A stretch of DNA of 63,730 bases, from assembly GCA_903861005.1 (NCBI GenBank), contig CAIOSP010000060.1:1-63730 (forward strand), given 5' to 3'. Each line of letters opens with the position of its first letter. Position 1 is the stretch's first letter. The notes under the pieces are model-generated. The model did not search any database. It was not told the DNA's origin and saw nothing but the letters and a program-made list of their open reading frames with translations. This DNA is from an uncultured Pseudomonadota bacterium (GTDB taxonomy: Bacteria > Myxococcota_A > UBA796 > GCA-2862545). Positions 17,882 through 26,715 of the stretch are shown one piece after another. Made by a program: the position numbers and the translations under genes.

Positions 17882-18352
17882 TTACTCGGCGGCCGCGTCG
17901 TCAGAAGGAGTCTCGACCGTGCCGCCGGCGGCCACGATCTTCGCACGAGCGCTGTCGGACACCTTGGCTAGCTTCACGTGCAGGGCCACCGTGATCTCAC
18001 CCCGGCCCAGCAGCTTGACGCCATCCTTGCCCACGCGGCTGATGATGCCGGCGTCAGCGAGGAAGTCCGCGGTCACTTGGGTGCCCGCTTCCACGTCGCC
18101 CAGCTTCTCAAGGTTCACAACCTCGAAATCCTTGGAGAAGTGGTTGAAGAAGCCGCGCTTCGGCAGACGCCGATGCAGAGGCATCTGGCCGCCCTCGAAA
18201 TACGCGCGCACCTTGTGGCCCGAGCGCGACTTGTCGCCCTTGGTACCACGACCGGCATTGCGGCCCTTGCCGGAGCCCTCACCGCGGCCAACGCGCATGC
18301 GCGTCTTGCGGGAGCCGGGATTCGGAGCAAGGTTGGAGAGTTCGTTCGCCAT
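17882..18352 (-). CDS. rplO: 50S ribosomal protein L15
   Basis: 156 aa. Starts MANELSNLAPNPGSRK and has the glycine-rich VGRGEGSGKGRNAGRGTKG tract and EGGQMPLHRRLPKRGF typical of L15, which reaches into 23S rRNA domain II. The C-terminal tail (TPSDDAAAE) is acidic and slightly extended. Between rpmD and secY as in the classical spc order. Confidence 0.97.
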   Translation of the reverse strand: MANELSNLAPNPGSRKTRMRVGRGEGSGKGRNAGRGTKGDKSRSGHKVRAYFEGGQMPLHRRLPKRGFFNHFSKDFEVVNLEKLGDVEAGTQVTADFLADAGIISRVGKDGVKLLGRGEITVALHVKLAKVSDSARAKIVAAGGTVETPSDDAAAE

Positions 18353-18406
18353 GAATCACCTAAGAGTTGGCACCGAAGCCAGTGTCGTCAAGAGGAGGCC
18401 GAAGCC

Positions 18407-18589
18407 TCACTCCGCCTCAACCGCATCGACCAGGTGGATGACCTTCTTGACCATGCCGCGAACGGCAGGCGTGTTCTCGAGCACGCGGGACTGACCGATC
18501 TTGCGAAGACCGAGACCACGTACGGTCTCCATCACGCGTTCCGGGTGACCGATCGTGCTGCGCTTGAGCGTGACCTTGAGATGCTTCAT
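18407..18589 (-). CDS. rpmD: 50S ribosomal protein L30
   Basis: 60 aa from the ATG at 18589 ([17 protein letters not shown]), with GAGG six bases upstream inside the rpsE stop region; an overlapping GTG at 18601 is less likely. [22 protein letters not shown] matches the L30 core. Nine base pairs separate the start from the rpsE stop, so translation is probably coupled. Confidence 0.95.
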   Translation of the reverse strand: MKHLKVTLKRSTIGHPERVMETVRGLGLRKIGQSRVLENTPAVRGMVKKVIHLVDAVEAE

Positions 18590-18597
18590 CGTCAGCC

Positions 18598-19170
18598 TCA
18601 CAGCGCCGCGGGGGCGACCGAGTGGTGCACGGTGTAGTTGCGACGAACGCCGGCGACGTCGGCGCCGAGGCGCGCGGCATACTGCTCAGCGCTCTCGAGC
18701 TGGGACAGCGCGTCGAACGTGGCACGAACCACATTGTGCGGATTGGAGGAGCGCAGCGACTTCGTGAGCGCATCGGTCACGCCGATGGCCTCGAGGATCG
18801 CGCGCACCGCCGGACCAGCGATAACGCCGGTACCAGGCGAGGCGGGCTTGAGCAAAACGGTACCGGCGCCGAAGCGACCGAGAACGTCATGCGGGATCGT
18901 GCCACCGACGAGCGGAATGGACCGCATCGTCTTCTTGGCGCGCTCCATGCCCTTGCGGATCGCCTCGGGCACCTCGTTCGCCTTGCCGAATCCGACTCCG
19001 ACAGAGCCGTTTCCGTCACCAACGACGATGATCGCCGCGAAGCTGAAGCGCTTGCCGCCCTTGACGACCTTCGCGACGCGATTGATGAAGATCACCTTCT
19101 CGATAAGGTTCGAATCTTCGTCATCACGACGCGGCTTGTCATCGCGGCGGGGCTTGCTGGACTTGGCCAT
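18598..19170 (-). CDS. rpsE: 30S ribosomal protein S5
   Basis: 190 aa. A charged, Arg/Asp-rich N-terminus of about 20 residues ([12 protein letters not shown]) precedes the normal S5 fold: [35 protein letters not shown], and [21 protein letters not shown]5 takes part in decoding fidelity and mRNA entry. The N-terminal extension repeats the PRRDD unit twice. Confidence 0.97.
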   Translation of the reverse strand: MAKSSKPRRDDKPRRDDEDSNLIEKVIFINRVAKVVKGGKRFSFAAIIVVGDGNGSVGVGFGKANEVPEAIRKGMERAKKTMRSIPLVGGTIPHDVLGRFGAGTVLLKPASPGTGVIAGPAVRAILEAIGVTDALTKSLRSSNPHNVVRATFDALSQLESAEQYAARLGADVAGVRRNYTVHHSVAPAAL

Positions 19171-19193
19171 GGAGTCTCCTGGCTCGAAACCGT

Positions 19194-19559
19194 TCAGAAG
19201 TCGAGGCCGCCCTCGCGAGCGCCGTCAGCCAGCGCCGCGACGCGGCCGTGGTACAGGTAGCCACCGCGGTCGAAAACCACGGCAGAGATATCGATGGCCT
19301 TGGCCTTCTCGGCGAGCAACTTGCCCACCGCGACGGACGCAGCCTTCTTGTCGTCGAACGACTGGCCCTTGAGCTCCGGCGACAGCGTGGAAGCGGCCGC
19401 GAGGGTCTTTCCAGCGACGTCGTCGATGATCTGGGCGTAAATGTGCACGGTAGAACGGTAGACCGCCACGCGAGGGCGCTCGGCCGTCCCGCGGAGGTGC
19501 TTCCGGATACCCTGGCGGCGCTTGCTGCGGGCCGCGATCTTCGGATTCTTGGTCGTCAT
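19194..19559 (-). CDS. rplR: 50S ribosomal protein L18
   Basis: 121 aa, typical length. [23 protein letters not shown] and the C-terminal [26 protein letters not shown] identify L18, which binds 5S rRNA with L5. 22 bp downstream of rplF. Confidence 0.97.
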   Translation of the reverse strand: MTTKNPKIAARSKRRQGIRKHLRGTAERPRVAVYRSTVHIYAQIIDDVAGKTLAAASTLSPELKGQSFDDKKAASVAVGKLLAEKAKAIDISAVVFDRGGYLYHGRVAALADGAREGGLDF

Positions 19560-19581
19560 GAACGAACTCCGTAGCGGCGCA

Positions 19582-20115
19582 CTAGGCGCTCTTGCCGGCC
19601 TTCAGCGAAACGTGCTCACCCTCGTGGCGGATGCCCTTGCCCTTGTAGCGATCCGGCGGACGGTAGGCGCGGAGATTGGCCGCGACCTGGCCGACCCGCG
19701 CGCGGTCAATACCGGCGAGCAGGAGCTTCCCATCCTTGTCCACGGCGATGGTGACATCGGCGGGGATCGGGTACTCGACGGGGTGCGAGTAGCCGAGGTT
19801 CAACACGAGCATCTTGCCCTTGACTTCGGCCTTGTAGCCGATGCCCTGGATTTCGAGCTTGCGAGCGAACCCGGTAGTGACGCCAACAACCATGTTGTTG
19901 ACCAGCGCCCGCACGAGGCCGTGGTTCGCACGGGTCGCCGTCAGCTCGTTGGCACGCGTAAACGTGAGGGTGCTGCCCTCAAGGTGCGCGGTGATGCCGT
20001 CGATGACGTCGAGCCCGAGCTCGCCCTTCGGCCCCTTGATCTTCACGGACTGACCCGAGAGGGTCGCCGTGACGTTCGCGGGAAGCGAAATGATCTTCTT
20101 ACCAATGCGCGACAT
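19582..20115 (-). CDS. rplF: 50S ribosomal protein L6
   Basis: 177 aa. Two L6 repeats: [15 protein letters not shown] at the N-terminus and [18 protein letters not shown] in the second half, ending in the conserved [19 protein letters not shown]. Located near the factor-binding site. Only 8 bp separate it from rpsH. Confidence 0.98.
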   Translation of the reverse strand: MSRIGKKIISLPANVTATLSGQSVKIKGPKGELGLDVIDGITAHLEGSTLTFTRANELTATRANHGLVRALVNNMVVGVTTGFARKLEIQGIGYKAEVKGKMLVLNLGYSHPVEYPIPADVTIAVDKDGKLLLAGIDRARVGQVAANLRAYRPPDRYKGKGIRHEGEHVSLKAGKSA

Positions 20116-20123
20116 GGGTCACC

Positions 20124-20516
20124 TTACCAGACGTGGCAGAGGACTTCGCCACCGACGCCGGCGGTACGCGCCTGGCTGTCCGTGAGGAGCCCCTTCGGGG
20201 TGGTGAGGATGGCGATCCCGAGACCGTTGCGGACGCGGGGAATGTCTTCCTTCCCGACGTAAACGCGACGACCGGGCTTGCTCACGCGGGTGATGCCACG
20301 AATGGTGCCCGCGGCACCCGCGTACTTCAGGAAGACCTTGATCTGACCCTGCGCGTCCGCATCGACGTCGTCGATGAAGCCCTCGAGAAAGCCTTCCAGC
20401 TTGAGGATCTTGACGACCTCGAGCTTGAGCTTCGAGCGGGGCACCAGCAAGCTGGCATGGCCAGCCGCCTGGGCGTTGCGAATGCGAGTCAAAAGGTCAG
20501 CGATGGGATCGGTCAT
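20124..20516 (-). CDS. rpsH: 30S ribosomal protein S8
   Basis: 130 aa from the ATG at 20516 (MTDPIADLLTRIRNA); an upstream in-frame ATG adds three residues and is less standard. C-terminal signature: GIAILTTPKGLLTD followed by GGEVLCHVW. S8 binds the central 16S domain and in enterobacteria represses the spc operon. The usual rpsN between rplE and rpsH is absent. Confidence 0.97.
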   Translation of the reverse strand: MTDPIADLLTRIRNAQAAGHASLLVPRSKLKLEVVKILKLEGFLEGFIDDVDADAQGQIKVFLKYAGAAGTIRGITRVSKPGRRVYVGKEDIPRVRNGLGIAILTTPKGLLTDSQARTAGVGGEVLCHVW

Positions 20517-20553
20517 CGACCACACTCCACGAATTCAGTCCGCCGGAGACAGT

Positions 20554-21108
20554 TCACTTGGAAAAAGGCATGCCGAGCTTGGTGAGAAGCGCACGCCCTT
20601 CGTCGTCGGTCTTCGCGGTGGTCACGAAGATGATGTTCATGCCGTTCACGCGAGTGACCTTGTCGTAGTCGATCTCAGGGAAGATGATCTGCTCCGACAG
20701 GCCCATCGAGTAGTTGCCACGACCGTCAAACGCCTTGGGGTTGACGCCGCGGAAGTCACGGATGCGAGGAATCGACAGCGAGATGAGGCGGTCGAAGAAC
20801 TCCCACATCCTGTCGCCGCGCAGAGTGACCCGCGCGCCGATGGGGAGGTTCTCGCGAATCTTGAAGTTCGCCACCGACTTGCGGGTCCGCGTCACAACGG
20901 CCTTCTGGCCGGCGATCAGCGAAACCTCGTCGACGATCGACTCAAGAATCTTCTGGTTCTGGACCACGTCCTTGGAGGTCGTGTTGATCACGACCTTCAT
21001 CAGACGAGGAACTTCCATTACGTTGCCGTAGTTGAACTCAGACTGAAGCGCGGCCGCGACGGAATCGCGGTACTTCACCTTGAGACGGGGCACATAGGTA
21101 GACGTCAT
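20554..21108 (-). CDS. rplE: 50S ribosomal protein L5
   Basis: 184 aa. [34 protein letters not shown] and the C-terminal [20 protein letters not shown] are diagnostic for L5, the 5S rRNA and P-site tRNA contact protein. Eight base pairs after rplX. Confidence 0.98.
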   Translation of the reverse strand: MTSTYVPRLKVKYRDSVAAALQSEFNYGNVMEVPRLMKVVINTTSKDVVQNQKILESIVDEVSLIAGQKAVVTRTRKSVANFKIRENLPIGARVTLRGDRMWEFFDRLISLSIPRIRDFRGVNPKAFDGRGNYSMGLSEQIIFPEIDYDKVTRVNGMNIIFVTTAKTDDEGRALLTKLGMPFSK

Positions 21109-21116
21109 CGCTTACC

Positions 21117-21443
21117 TCACTCCTTGTCGATCGGCGTGCCGGTCTTTCGATCGACCCGCACCTTCTTGCCATCGACGATCTGGTACCCGACCTTGATCCG
21201 GCGCTTCGCGTCGGCGTCCCACAGGGCAACGTTGGACACGTCCATCAACGCTTCCTTGTGGATGATACCGCCGGCCTGCTCGCCGACGCCCTTCTGGTGG
21301 CGAGTCACCACGCGAGCGCCTTCGACGGCCACATGGCGCGTCTCAGGATCAACGCGGAGCACCTTGCCGACCTTGCCCCGGTCCTTGCCCGCGATGACGA
21401 CTACGGAGTCGCCTCGACGGATGCGCAGCTTGTTCTTGGACAT
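21117..21443 (-). CDS. rplX: 50S ribosomal protein L24
   Basis: 108 aa. KOW motif near the N-terminus ([20 protein letters not shown]), followed by [20 protein letters not shown]24 initiates 50S assembly at the 5' end of 23S rRNA. Fourteen bp downstream of rplN. Confidence 0.97.
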   Translation of the reverse strand: MSKNKLRIRRGDSVVVIAGKDRGKVGKVLRVDPETRHVAVEGARVVTRHQKGVGEQAGGIIHKEALMDVSNVALWDADAKRRIKVGYQIVDGKKVRVDRKTGTPIDKE

Positions 21444-21456
21444 GGAGACTCCGACC

Positions 21457-21825
21457 TTACAGGACTTCAGGAGCGAGGGAGACGATCTTCATGAACCCGC
21501 GGGCACGCAGCTCGCGCGCCACCGGCCCGAAGATACGGCTGCCGATCGGCTCGTCGTCCTTGTTGATGAGCACGGCGCTGTTCGTGTCGAACCGGACGTA
21601 GGTCCCGTCCGCACGACGGCACTCTTTGGCCGTGCGCACGACAACGGCGCGGGCGATTTCGCCCTTCTTGACCTTACCGTTCGGGATCGCATCGCGAACC
21701 GCGACGATGATAATGTCGCCAAGATGCGCGTAACGGCGCTTCGAGCCGCCGATCACCTTGACACACTTGACCTTCTTGGCGCCGGAGTTGTCTGCGACAT
21801 CCAGCACGGTCTCCATCTGAATCAT
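21457..21825 (-). CDS. rplN: 50S ribosomal protein L14
   Basis: 122 aa, exactly the usual length. Starts [19 protein letters not shown] and contains the [17 protein letters not shown] and [13 protein letters not shown] blocks. It contacts 16S rRNA in bridge B8. Confidence 0.98.
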   Translation of the reverse strand: MIQMETVLDVADNSGAKKVKCVKVIGGSKRRYAHLGDIIIVAVRDAIPNGKVKKGEIARAVVVRTAKECRRADGTYVRFDTNSAVLINKDDEPIGSRIFGPVARELRARGFMKIVSLAPEVL

Positions 21826-21849
21826 GGCACGCCTCCGTGAGCTTCTGGA

Positions 21850-22116
21850 CTAGTTCGCAATCGGCGAGCGACGGTCGATCACCGACCAGCGCTTGTTCTT
21901 CGAGATGGGCGGGACTTCCCGGATCACGACCGTGTCGTTCTCCTGGCAGACGTTCGCGTCATCGTGAGCCTTGTAGGTCTTGGTCCGCGTGATGTACTTG
22001 TGGTACCGCGGGTGCTTGACCAGGCGCGTCACTTCGACGGTCACCGTCTTGTCCATCTTGGACGACACGACGCGGCCTTCGAGCACGCGACCGCGCTGGG
22101 TAGTCTCCTCGCTCAT
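21850..22116 (-). CDS. rpsQ: 30S ribosomal protein S17
   Basis: 88 aa. [21 protein letters not shown] and the C-terminal [16 protein letters not shown] are typical. First gene after the 160-bp rpmC-rpsQ spacer, which carries two stem-loops and a candidate internal promoter, so rpsQ may head its own transcript. Confidence 0.97.
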   Translation of the reverse strand: MSEETTQRGRVLEGRVVSSKMDKTVTVEVTRLVKHPRYHKYITRTKTYKAHDDANVCQENDTVVIREVPPISKNKRWSVIDRRSPIAN

Positions 22117-22188
22117 GATGGCACGACTCCTAGACCGCGACTACGCGATCTCTTGCGACGAATCAGGTGACGATGGGACCCGAGGGTC

Positions 22189-22251
22189 TCCCGCAAGATG
22201 CGGGACTCGACGGTTCCATGGACACCTACAGGCCGTCGACCGGTTGGTGTC
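22189..22251 (-). promoter_or_regulatory. structured leader in front of rpsQ
   Basis: Two stem-loops lie in the rpmC-rpsQ spacer: CCCGCA/TGCGGG with a 3-nt loop near 22192-22206, and GACACC (22221-22226) with GGTGTC (22246-22251) enclosing a GTCGAC core. Ribosomal protein operons often use such leaders for feedback control; the ligand here is unknown. Confidence 0.4.
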
Positions 22252-22267
22252 ACTTGAGCGCCCACGC

Positions 22268-22296
22268 TATTAACGCTTAAGGCGCTATCTTGTCAA
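22268..22296 (-). promoter_or_regulatory. candidate internal promoter for the rpsQ-rplN gene set
   Basis: On the minus strand a perfect -35 box TTGACA (22291-22296) is followed after 17 nt by TTAATA (or after 18 nt by TAATAG), inside the end of rpmC. The -10 match is poor. The region is A/T-rich against a very G/C-rich background. Confidence 0.4.
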
Positions 22297-22600
22297 CAAC
22301 GCCCTGAAGAAAACCACCGGTCGACGCAGCAGCTGCAGGCTTGACGCCCGCCAAAGTGCGAAGATCGACGTGGTGCTTCGCAGCGAGCGAGGCCTTGGGC
22401 AGGCCCGCAACGATCTCACGACGGCGGATTTCCGTGTGGATGCGCGCGATGTCCTTGCGAGCCTGGCTCAACACGGACGTGTTCTGGAGGCGGCTGCTCG
22501 CGAGCTGGAACCGCATGCGCACGAGCTCGCGCTCGCGCAGGGCCAGTTCACGAACGAGGGCCGCGTCATCCAAACCAGTGATGGTCTCGGTGCCGGACAT
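22277..22600 (-). CDS. rpmC: 50S ribosomal protein L29 with C-terminal extension
   Basis: 107 aa against about 65 for typical L29. The L29 core is residues 5-66 (ALVRELALRERELVRMRFQ...DIARIHTEIRRRE). It is followed by about 40 extra residues (KASLAAKHHVDLRTLAG...GFLQGVVDKIAP) with no recognised motif. The start ATG shares one base with the rplP stop (TGATG), so translation is coupled. L29 sits at the tunnel exit next to L23. Confidence 0.92.
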   Translation of the reverse strand: MSGTETITGLDDAALVRELALRERELVRMRFQLASSRLQNTSVLSQARKDIARIHTEIRRREIVAGLPKASLAAKHHVDLRTLAGVKPAAAASTGGFLQGVVDKIAP

Positions 22601-23019
22601 CAGATCACCTCGTCGGCGCGCGCGATCACGCGCGTCGGAATGCCGAGCTTGGTCGAAGCAAGGCGAAGAGCCGCCTTCGCGGTCTCCGCGTCGACGCCGT
22701 CGAGCTCGTAGAGAATGCGACCGGCCTTGACCACGGCGACCCAGCCCTCGACCGCGCCCTTACCGGTACCCATTCGGGTTTCGGCCGGCTTCTTGGTCAC
22801 GGACTTGTCCGGGAAGATCCGGATGAAGACCTTACCGCCACGCTTGATGTGGCGGGTGAGAGCGACACGAGCCGCCTCGATCTGGCGGGCGGTCACCCAG
22901 CCAGGCGCGGTGGCCTGGAGGGCGTAGTCGCCGAACGACACGTCGCTGCCGCGCCAGGCAAAGCCGTTCATACGGCCCTTCTGCATCTTGCGATGCTTGA
23001 CGCGCTTGGGGGAAAGCAT
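22600..23019 (-). CDS. rplP: 50S ribosomal protein L16
   Basis: 139 aa. Starts [17 protein letters not shown] and contains [20 protein letters not shown] and the [18 protein letters not shown] block close to the A-site tRNA elbow. Arg/Lys positions for 23S contact are intact. A strong hairpin precedes it in the rpsC-rplP spacer. Confidence 0.98.
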   Translation of the reverse strand: MLSPKRVKHRKMQKGRMNGFAWRGSDVSFGDYALQATAPGWVTARQIEAARVALTRHIKRGGKVFIRIFPDKSVTKKPAETRMGTGKGAVEGWVAVVKAGRILYELDGVDAETAKAALRLASTKLGIPTRVIARADEVI

Positions 23020-23062
23020 GTGAACTCCGAACCGAAAGTGCTACGCCAATTCACTGGCAGAC

Positions 23063-23100
23063 ACCAGCCAGGGAGCGGTCCGACCGCTCCCGTCGCTGGT
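23063..23100 (-). promoter_or_regulatory. long stem-loop in the rpsC-rplP spacer
   Basis: A two-part helix: ACCAGC/GCTGGT (6 bp, outer) and GGGAGCGGT/ACCGCTCCC (9 bp, inner) with a CGG/CCG triloop and a small internal loop. It fills the middle of the 87-bp spacer. No T-run follows on the minus strand, so it is more likely a processing or pausing element than a terminator. Confidence 0.75.
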
Positions 23101-23106
23101 CATTGG

Positions 23107-23751
23107 TTACGCCTGGGCTTCGTCGCCCAGGAGCTCGCCCTTGAAGATCCACACCTTGCAGCCGATGACGCCGTAGGTGGTCTTGGCTTCGGCGATGCCG
23201 AAGTCGATGTCCGCGCGGAGGGTGTGAAGAGGCACGCGCCCCTCCATGTACCACTCGAGGCGCGCGAGCTCGGCGCCGCCGAGGCGACCCGCGCACATGA
23301 CCTTGATGCCCTTCGCGCCAGCGCGACGCGTCTGCTGCATCGCCTTCTTCATGGCGCGACGGAAGGACACGCGCTTCTCGAGCTGTGCCGCGATGTTCTC
23401 GGCCACCAGGAGAGCGTCGAGCTCGACCTTGCGGACCTCGATGATGTTCACGAAGACTTCCGACGTGGTGAGCGTCTGGAGCTCAGCGCGGAGCGCATCG
23501 AGACCCGTCGCGCGCTTGCCGAGAATGTACCCAGGCTTAGCGGCATGGATGAACACCTTGGCCTTGTTGGCCGCGGTGCGCTCGATGATGATCTTCGCGA
23601 TGCCCGCGTTGAAGAGCTTCTTGCGGACGTGGGCGCGGATCTTGAGATCCTCTTCCACGAACTGCCGGTAGTTCTTCTCAGCGTACCAGCGGGAATCCCA
23701 GCCGGTCGTGATGCCAACGCGGAACCCAATCGGATGAACTTTCTGGCCCAT
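23107..23751 (-). CDS. rpsC: 30S ribosomal protein S3
   Basis: 214 aa. [14 protein letters not shown] at the N-terminus, a KH domain ([22 protein letters not shown], with a slightly altered GxxG region LGKRATG) and the C-terminal domain [18 protein letters not shown]. It forms the mRNA entry channel with S4 and S5. Confidence 0.97.
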   Translation of the reverse strand: MGQKVHPIGFRVGITTGWDSRWYAEKNYRQFVEEDLKIRAHVRKKLFNAGIAKIIIERTAANKAKVFIHAAKPGYILGKRATGLDALRAELQTLTTSEVFVNIIEVRKVELDALLVAENIAAQLEKRVSFRRAMKKAMQQTRRAGAKGIKVMCAGRLGGAELARLEWYMEGRVPLHTLRADIDFGIAEAKTTYGVIGCKVWIFKGELLGDEAQA

Positions 23752-23759
23752 GACGTCTC

Positions 23760-24107
23760 CTACCGGGTGCCGAGCACGACGAAGATATTCGCGGTCTTCT
23801 TCAGGATCTTGGTCGCGCGGCCCTGGGCACGCGGACGGAACCGGCGAAGCGCGGGACCCGCATCGACGTAGATGGTCTGGACGTAGAGATCGTCGACGTC
23901 GAGGTCAGCGTTTGCGCGCTTCGCCTCGTGTTCGGCGTTCGCCACGGCGGACTCGATGAGCTTCTTGACGATCGACGCGCTGCCCTTGCGGGTGAACGTG
24001 AGCGCCTCGATGGCCTCAGGGACGTCCATGCCGCGAACTAGATCCGCCACTAGGCGGGTCTTGCGGGGCGACAGGCGGACGTTCCGAAGAACAGCCTTGC
24101 TTTCCAT
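23760..24107 (-). CDS. rplV: 50S ribosomal protein L22
   Basis: 115 aa. Contains [15 protein letters not shown] and the long hairpin that lines the exit tunnel; the C-terminal [25 protein letters not shown] is typical. Eight bp from rpsC. Confidence 0.97.
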   Translation of the reverse strand: MESKAVLRNVRLSPRKTRLVADLVRGMDVPEAIEALTFTRKGSASIVKKLIESAVANAEHEAKRANADLDVDDLYVQTIYVDAGPALRRFRPRAQGRATKILKKTANIFVVLGTR

Positions 24108-24116
24108 CGTGGGCTC

Positions 24117-24398
24117 CTACTTCTTCACGGCGGCCTTCCGATCGGCCGCATGGCCACGGAAGGTGCGCGTGGGCGCGAATTCGCCGAGCTTATGACTGAT
24201 CATCTGCTCGTTAACGTAGACCGAGACGAACTCTTTGCCGTTGTGGACGGCAAAGGTCAGGCCGATCATCTCCGGAGTGATCGTGGAACGCCGGCTCCAC
24301 GTCTTGATGACGCGGTTACCAGAACCCTCACGAGCAGCGCGAACCTTGCTGCGAAGATGACCGTCGACAAACGGGCCCTTCTTGACGGACCGTGCCAT
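24117..24398 (-). CDS. rpsS: 30S ribosomal protein S19
   Basis: 93 aa. [15 protein letters not shown] start, then [25 protein letters not shown], both canonical. It pairs with S13 in the 30S head. Confidence 0.98.
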   Translation of the reverse strand: MARSVKKGPFVDGHLRSKVRAAREGSGNRVIKTWSRRSTITPEMIGLTFAVHNGKEFVSVYVNEQMISHKLGEFAPTRTFRGHAADRKAAVKK

Positions 24399-24417
24399 GC
24401 GAAATCCCTATGACGGA

Positions 24418-25245
24418 CTACTTGGAGTAGCGCCGCTTGACGATGAACTTGCTGGAAGCCTTCTTCTTGGCGCGCGTACGGTAACCCTTGGTCGGGAGAC
24501 CCCACGGGGTGTGCGGGTGACGGCCCTTGGCCTTACCCTCACCACCGCCGTGCGGATGGTCGACGGGGTTCATCGCGATACCACGAACGGTAGGACGAAT
24601 GCCAAGCCAGCGGTTGCGGCCGGCCTTGCCGATCACGATGTTCTCGTGATCTGCATTGCCAACCTGGCCGATGGTGGCGCGGTTCTTGCCCCACACCTTG
24701 CGGAGCTCACCCGAGGGCAGGCGGAGGAGGACATAGCCGCCTTCCTTAGCCATGACCTGGGCGAAGCTGCCCGCAGAGCGGCAGAGCTGACCACCACGAC
24801 CGAGCGAGAGCTCGACGTTGTGGACGAACGTACCGAGCGGGATGAACTCAAGCTTCAGGCAGTTGCCCGGCTTGATGTCCGCCTTGTCCGACGTGATGAC
24901 AGTGTCACCGACGCCGAGGCCGATCGGGTGGATGATGTAGCGTTTCTCGCCGTCCGCGAAGTGGACGAGGCTGATGCGAGCAGTGCGGTTCGGGTCGTAC
25001 TCGACCGAAACCACCTTGCCCGGCACTTCAGCCTTGTCGCGACGGAAGTCGACGAGGCGGTAACGCCGCTTGTGACCACCGCCCTGATGACGGACGGTGA
25101 TGCGGCCTCGGTTGTTGCGTCCACCGACCTGGTAGATTCGCTCGATGAGGCTGCGCTCAGGCTTCGAGGTGGTGATTTCCGCGAAGTCGTAGCCAGTCAT
25201 CTGGCGCCGGGCCGGAGATGTCGGCTTGTAGGTCTTGATGCCCAT
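24418..25245 (-). CDS. rplB: 50S ribosomal protein L2
   Basis: 275 aa. Starts [14 protein letters not shown]; contains [15 protein letters not shown] and the C-terminal [24 protein letters not shown], with the conserved His (HGGGEG) implicated in peptidyl-transferase centre assembly. Four bp after rplW. Confidence 0.98.
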   Translation of the reverse strand: MGIKTYKPTSPARRQMTGYDFAEITTSKPERSLIERIYQVGGRNNRGRITVRHQGGGHKRRYRLVDFRRDKAEVPGKVVSVEYDPNRTARISLVHFADGEKRYIIHPIGLGVGDTVITSDKADIKPGNCLKLEFIPLGTFVHNVELSLGRGGQLCRSAGSFAQVMAKEGGYVLLRLPSGELRKVWGKNRATIGQVGNADHENIVIGKAGRNRWLGIRPTVRGIAMNPVDHPHGGGEGKAKGRHPHTPWGLPTKGYRTRAKKKASSKFIVKRRYSK

Positions 25246-25249
25246 GGCT

Positions 25250-25534
25250 TTAGTTGACCTCGTGCACGTTGATCGACTCGCCTTCGGCGAGGCGAACGTA
25301 CGCCTTCTTCCAGTTGGAGCGCTTCCCAGAGAAGCGACCCGACCGCTTGATCTTGCCGCGGACGACGAGCGTGCGAACGCCGTCGACCTTGACGCCGTAG
25401 AACTGCTCCACGGCTTCCTTGATCTGGATCTTGTTCGCGCCGAGGTTCACTTCGAAGACGACGTCGTTAAGCCCGTTGAGCTGCGACGTGGTCTTCTCGG
25501 TCACGATGGGGCGGACGAGGATGGAGATACTCAC
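25250..25534 (-). CDS. rplW: 50S ribosomal protein L23
   Basis: 94 aa from a GTG at 25534 that overlaps the rplD stop (GTGA). [15 protein letters not shown] and [24 protein letters not shown]-like text identify L23, the docking site for trigger factor and SRP at the tunnel exit. Confidence 0.97.
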   Translation of the reverse strand: MSISILVRPIVTEKTTSQLNGLNDVVFEVNLGANKIQIKEAVEQFYGVKVDGVRTLVVRGKIKRSGRFSGKRSNWKKAYVRLAEGESINVHEVN

Positions 25535-26160
25535 GACTGACCTCCGAGCCGCGCCGTGATCGCCTGGACCGCCGACGTGGTGAGGACCAACCGGCTGCGC
25601 TTCAGAACGTCATAGACGTTCACGCCGACCGGCGGGAGAAGGGTGACGTTCTGAAGGTTACGCGCAGACAACTTGACGTTGCCCGACACGTCCGTGACCA
25701 CGACCACCGCGTCCTTCAGTTCGAAGCGCGCGAGGAACTCCGTGAAGTTCTTGGTCTTGGCCGTGTCGAAGGAGAGATCGTCGAGAACGACGAAAGCCCC
25801 CTCCTCCACCCGACGAGAGATCGCCGAGCGCAGTGCGGCAGCCATCTCCTTCTTGTTGACCTTGAAGTCGTAGCTGCGCGGCGTCGGCCCGAAGACCACG
25901 CCACCGCCACGCCACTGGGCCGCACGGGTGGTACCGGCGCGAGCGCGACCGGTGCCCTTCTGCTTGAAGGGCTTCTTGCCGCCGCCTCTGACTTCAGCGC
26001 GGTGCTTCACGGAGGCGGTGCCTGCGCGACGCTTGGCAAGCTGCTTGCGCACGACGAGGTGCAGCAGGTGCTGCTTGAACTCGGCGCCGAAGACGTGCGG
26101 GTCGAGTTCGATCTCGCCCACAGGCTGCTTCTGGAGGTTGTAGACGTTGACCTTGGTCAT
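25531..26160 (-). CDS. rplD: 50S ribosomal protein L4
   Basis: 209 aa. The conserved tunnel loop is present (EVRGGGKKPFKQKGTGRARAG, roughly residues 58-78), followed by GGGVVFGPTPRSYDFKVNKK. In enterobacteria L4 binds the S10 leader and represses its own operon; here it lies directly after rpsJ because rplC is missing. Confidence 0.97.
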   Translation of the reverse strand: MTKVNVYNLQKQPVGEIELDPHVFGAEFKQHLLHLVVRKQLAKRRAGTASVKHRAEVRGGGKKPFKQKGTGRARAGTTRAAQWRGGGVVFGPTPRSYDFKVNKKEMAAALRSAISRRVEEGAFVVLDDLSFDTAKTKNFTEFLARFELKDAVVVVTDVSGNVKLSARNLQNVTLLPPVGVNVYDVLKRSRLVLTTSAVQAITARLGGQS

Positions 26161-26173
26161 GACTTAAGTCCTG

Positions 26174-26488
26174 TCAGCCGAGCTTGATGTCGACGTGCAC
26201 GCCGGCGGCGAGGTCGAGCTTCATGAGCGCGTCCACCGTCTGCTGCGTCGGTTCGATGATGTCGAGGAGACGCTGATGCGTGCGGCGCTCGAACTGCTCA
26301 CGCGACTTCTTGTCGATGTGCGGGCCGCGCAGGACCGTCCAACGGCTGATCTTCGTGGGAAGCGGGAACGGGCCACGCACATCCACACCAGTCCGCTTCG
26401 CCGTCTCCACGATCTCGTGGGCCGACTTGTCGAGCAGCTTGTGGTCGTACGCCTTGAGGCGGATCCGGATCTTGTCGTTCGAGGTCAT
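26174..26488 (-). CDS. rpsJ: 30S ribosomal protein S10 / NusE
   Basis: 104 aa from the ATG at 26488 ([20 protein letters not shown]). [29 protein letters not shown] covers the S10 loop that also binds NusB and NusG. It heads the S10 part of the convoy after a 227-bp structured spacer. Only 13 bp separate its stop from rplD. Confidence 0.98.
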   Translation of the reverse strand: MTSNDKIRIRLKAYDHKLLDKSAHEIVETAKRTGVDVRGPFPLPTKISRWTVLRGPHIDKKSREQFERRTHQRLLDIIEPTQQTVDALMKLDLAAGVHVDIKLG

Positions 26489-26552
26489 TTTGGTTCCGTT
26501 CGTGGTCCGTGGGGACGACACAAAAAGCCCGGCCCTATTAATGGATCGGCGA

Positions 26553-26581
26553 CCCGAGTGCAAGTGCTGCTGCGCGGGCGC
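26553..26581 (-). promoter_or_regulatory. weak promoter-like pair ahead of rpsJ
   Basis: On the minus strand TTGCAC is followed 17 nt later by TAATAG, about 60 bp before the rpsJ start and within a local A/T-rich patch (CATTAATAGG). The motif TTAATAG also occurs at the rpmC-rpsQ candidate. The match to consensus is weak, and coordinates are approximate to a few bases. Confidence 0.25.
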
Positions 26582-26615
26582 GCGCCGAATTGGAGTTACG
26601 CTGCCGAAGCGAGCG

Positions 26616-26704
26616 CCTCCGCCATCGGGGGGCGGGGTTGTGAACTCCGCCCGAGGCGGAGGGTGTCCGCCTGAAGCGGACGTCGAGCGCCCCGTGAAGG
26701 GCGC
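26616..26704 (-). promoter_or_regulatory. three tandem hairpins with alternative pairings in the rpsG-rpsJ leader
   Basis: Perfect stems: CTCCGCC/GGCGGAG (26645-26661), GTCCGC/GCGGAC (26665-26681), GCGCCC/GGGCGC (26687-26704). Competing pairings exist: CCTCCGCC at 26616-26623 can pair with GGCGGAGG at 26655-26662, and GGGCGG at 26630 with CCGCCC at 26647. Mutually exclusive stems ahead of the S10 gene set resemble an attenuator. No clear T-run. Confidence 0.6.
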
Positions 26705-26715
26705 CCGGGTCGGTC

